NCBI RefSeq assembly: GCF_020740795.1
Contig: NC_067283.1
Span: 130,730,568 to 130,794,567, forward strand
From: Apus apus
Lineage: Eukaryota > Chordata > Aves > Apodiformes > Apodidae
Direction: 5' to 3'
DNA: 64,000 nucleotides
Part shown: piece by piece, positions 63,791 through 64,000 of the stretch
Layout of the letters: each line of letters opens with the position of its first letter
Position numbering within the stretch: the stretch's first letter is position 1
Notes under the pieces: generated by a model
Databases searched by the model: none
Told to the model about the DNA's origin: nothing
Seen by the model: only the letters and a program-made list of their open reading frames with translations
Made by a program: the position numbers and the translations under genes

Positions 63791-64000
63791 AAATCGCAGA
63801 ATCACAGTTATTGAGACTGGTAAAGACCTCTGAGATCATCAGGTCCAGCCTATGACCTAACACCACCACATCAGCTAGACCATGGCAATAAATGCCACGT
63901 CCAGCCTTTCCTTAAACATCTTCAGGGACAGTGATGCCACCACTTCCCCAGGCAGTCCATTCCAATGTCTAATAACCCTTTCCATGAGGAAGTGCTTCCT
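63789..64000 (-). repeat. CR1 fragment, minus strand, cut by window edge
   Basis: Begins with the reversed tail 'aaatcgcagaatcacag', then 'aagacctctgagatcatcagg' and the CR1 body ('catcttcagggacagtgatg', 'ccaggcagtccattccaatg'). It continues beyond base 64,000. Confidence 0.92.

Noticed and set aside
54428-64000. Expected neighbour OSGIN2 (from the human gene order)
   Set aside because: No exon resembling OSGIN2 was seen. The gene is presumably beyond the right edge or rearranged.
1-64000. CRISPR arrays, bacterial operons, phage genes or tRNA/rRNA genes
   Set aside because: No regularly spaced direct repeats, no ribosome-binding-site-led gene clusters and no cloverleaf-like sequence was noticed. 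The spliced genes and CR1 elements show ordinary bird chromosomal DNA.

Overview
The window is vertebrate nuclear DNA from a bird. It holds intron-rich genes with GT-AG splice sites, a CpG-island promoter, an AT-rich background and many 5'-truncated CR1 non-LTR retrotransposon fragments ending in the avian CR1 tail (ATTCTATG-type octamers). A dispersed element near 52.9-54.4 kb resembles one I recall from neoavian genomes, so a neoavian bird is the tentative guess. Species cannot be fixed from this sequence alone.

Layout: 1-6.4 kb is gene-poor upstream DNA with three CR1 pieces; the last (5.63-6.39 kb) abuts the CpG island. 6.44-7.5 kb is a CpG island holding the promoter and first exon of RIPK2. 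6,991-25,229 (+) is the full RIPK2 coding region in 11 exons (551 aa): an N-terminal kinase domain, a divergent linker and a C-terminal CARD. Every splice phase joins cleanly, and all catalytic residues checked are intact. 25.2-37.1 kb is intergenic with one CR1 copy and simple repeats. 37,171-47,466 (+) is a complete nine-coding-exon gene (507 aa) for a y+LAT-type (SLC7A6/SLC7A7-like) amino-acid transporter light chain, with a likely poly(A) signal at 47,753. 47.8-64 kb shows no gene I recognise. It contains a probable LTR-type element split by a younger CR1 (52.88-54.43 kb), a candidate minus-strand solo LTR (63.04-63.79 kb) and a CR1 piece running off the right edge.

Function: RIPK2 is the adaptor kinase that carries NOD1/NOD2 peptidoglycan sensing to NF-kB and MAPK. 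The transporter is predicted to pair with SLC3A2 (4F2hc) and exchange cationic for neutral amino acids. Both genes lie on the same strand with about 12 kb between them, but nothing in the sequence shows a shared function. The most notable point is the location of an intact y+LAT paralogue directly downstream of RIPK2, which I do not recall from the human 8q21 interval. I found no CRISPR array, RNA gene, or bacterial or undescribed defence system.
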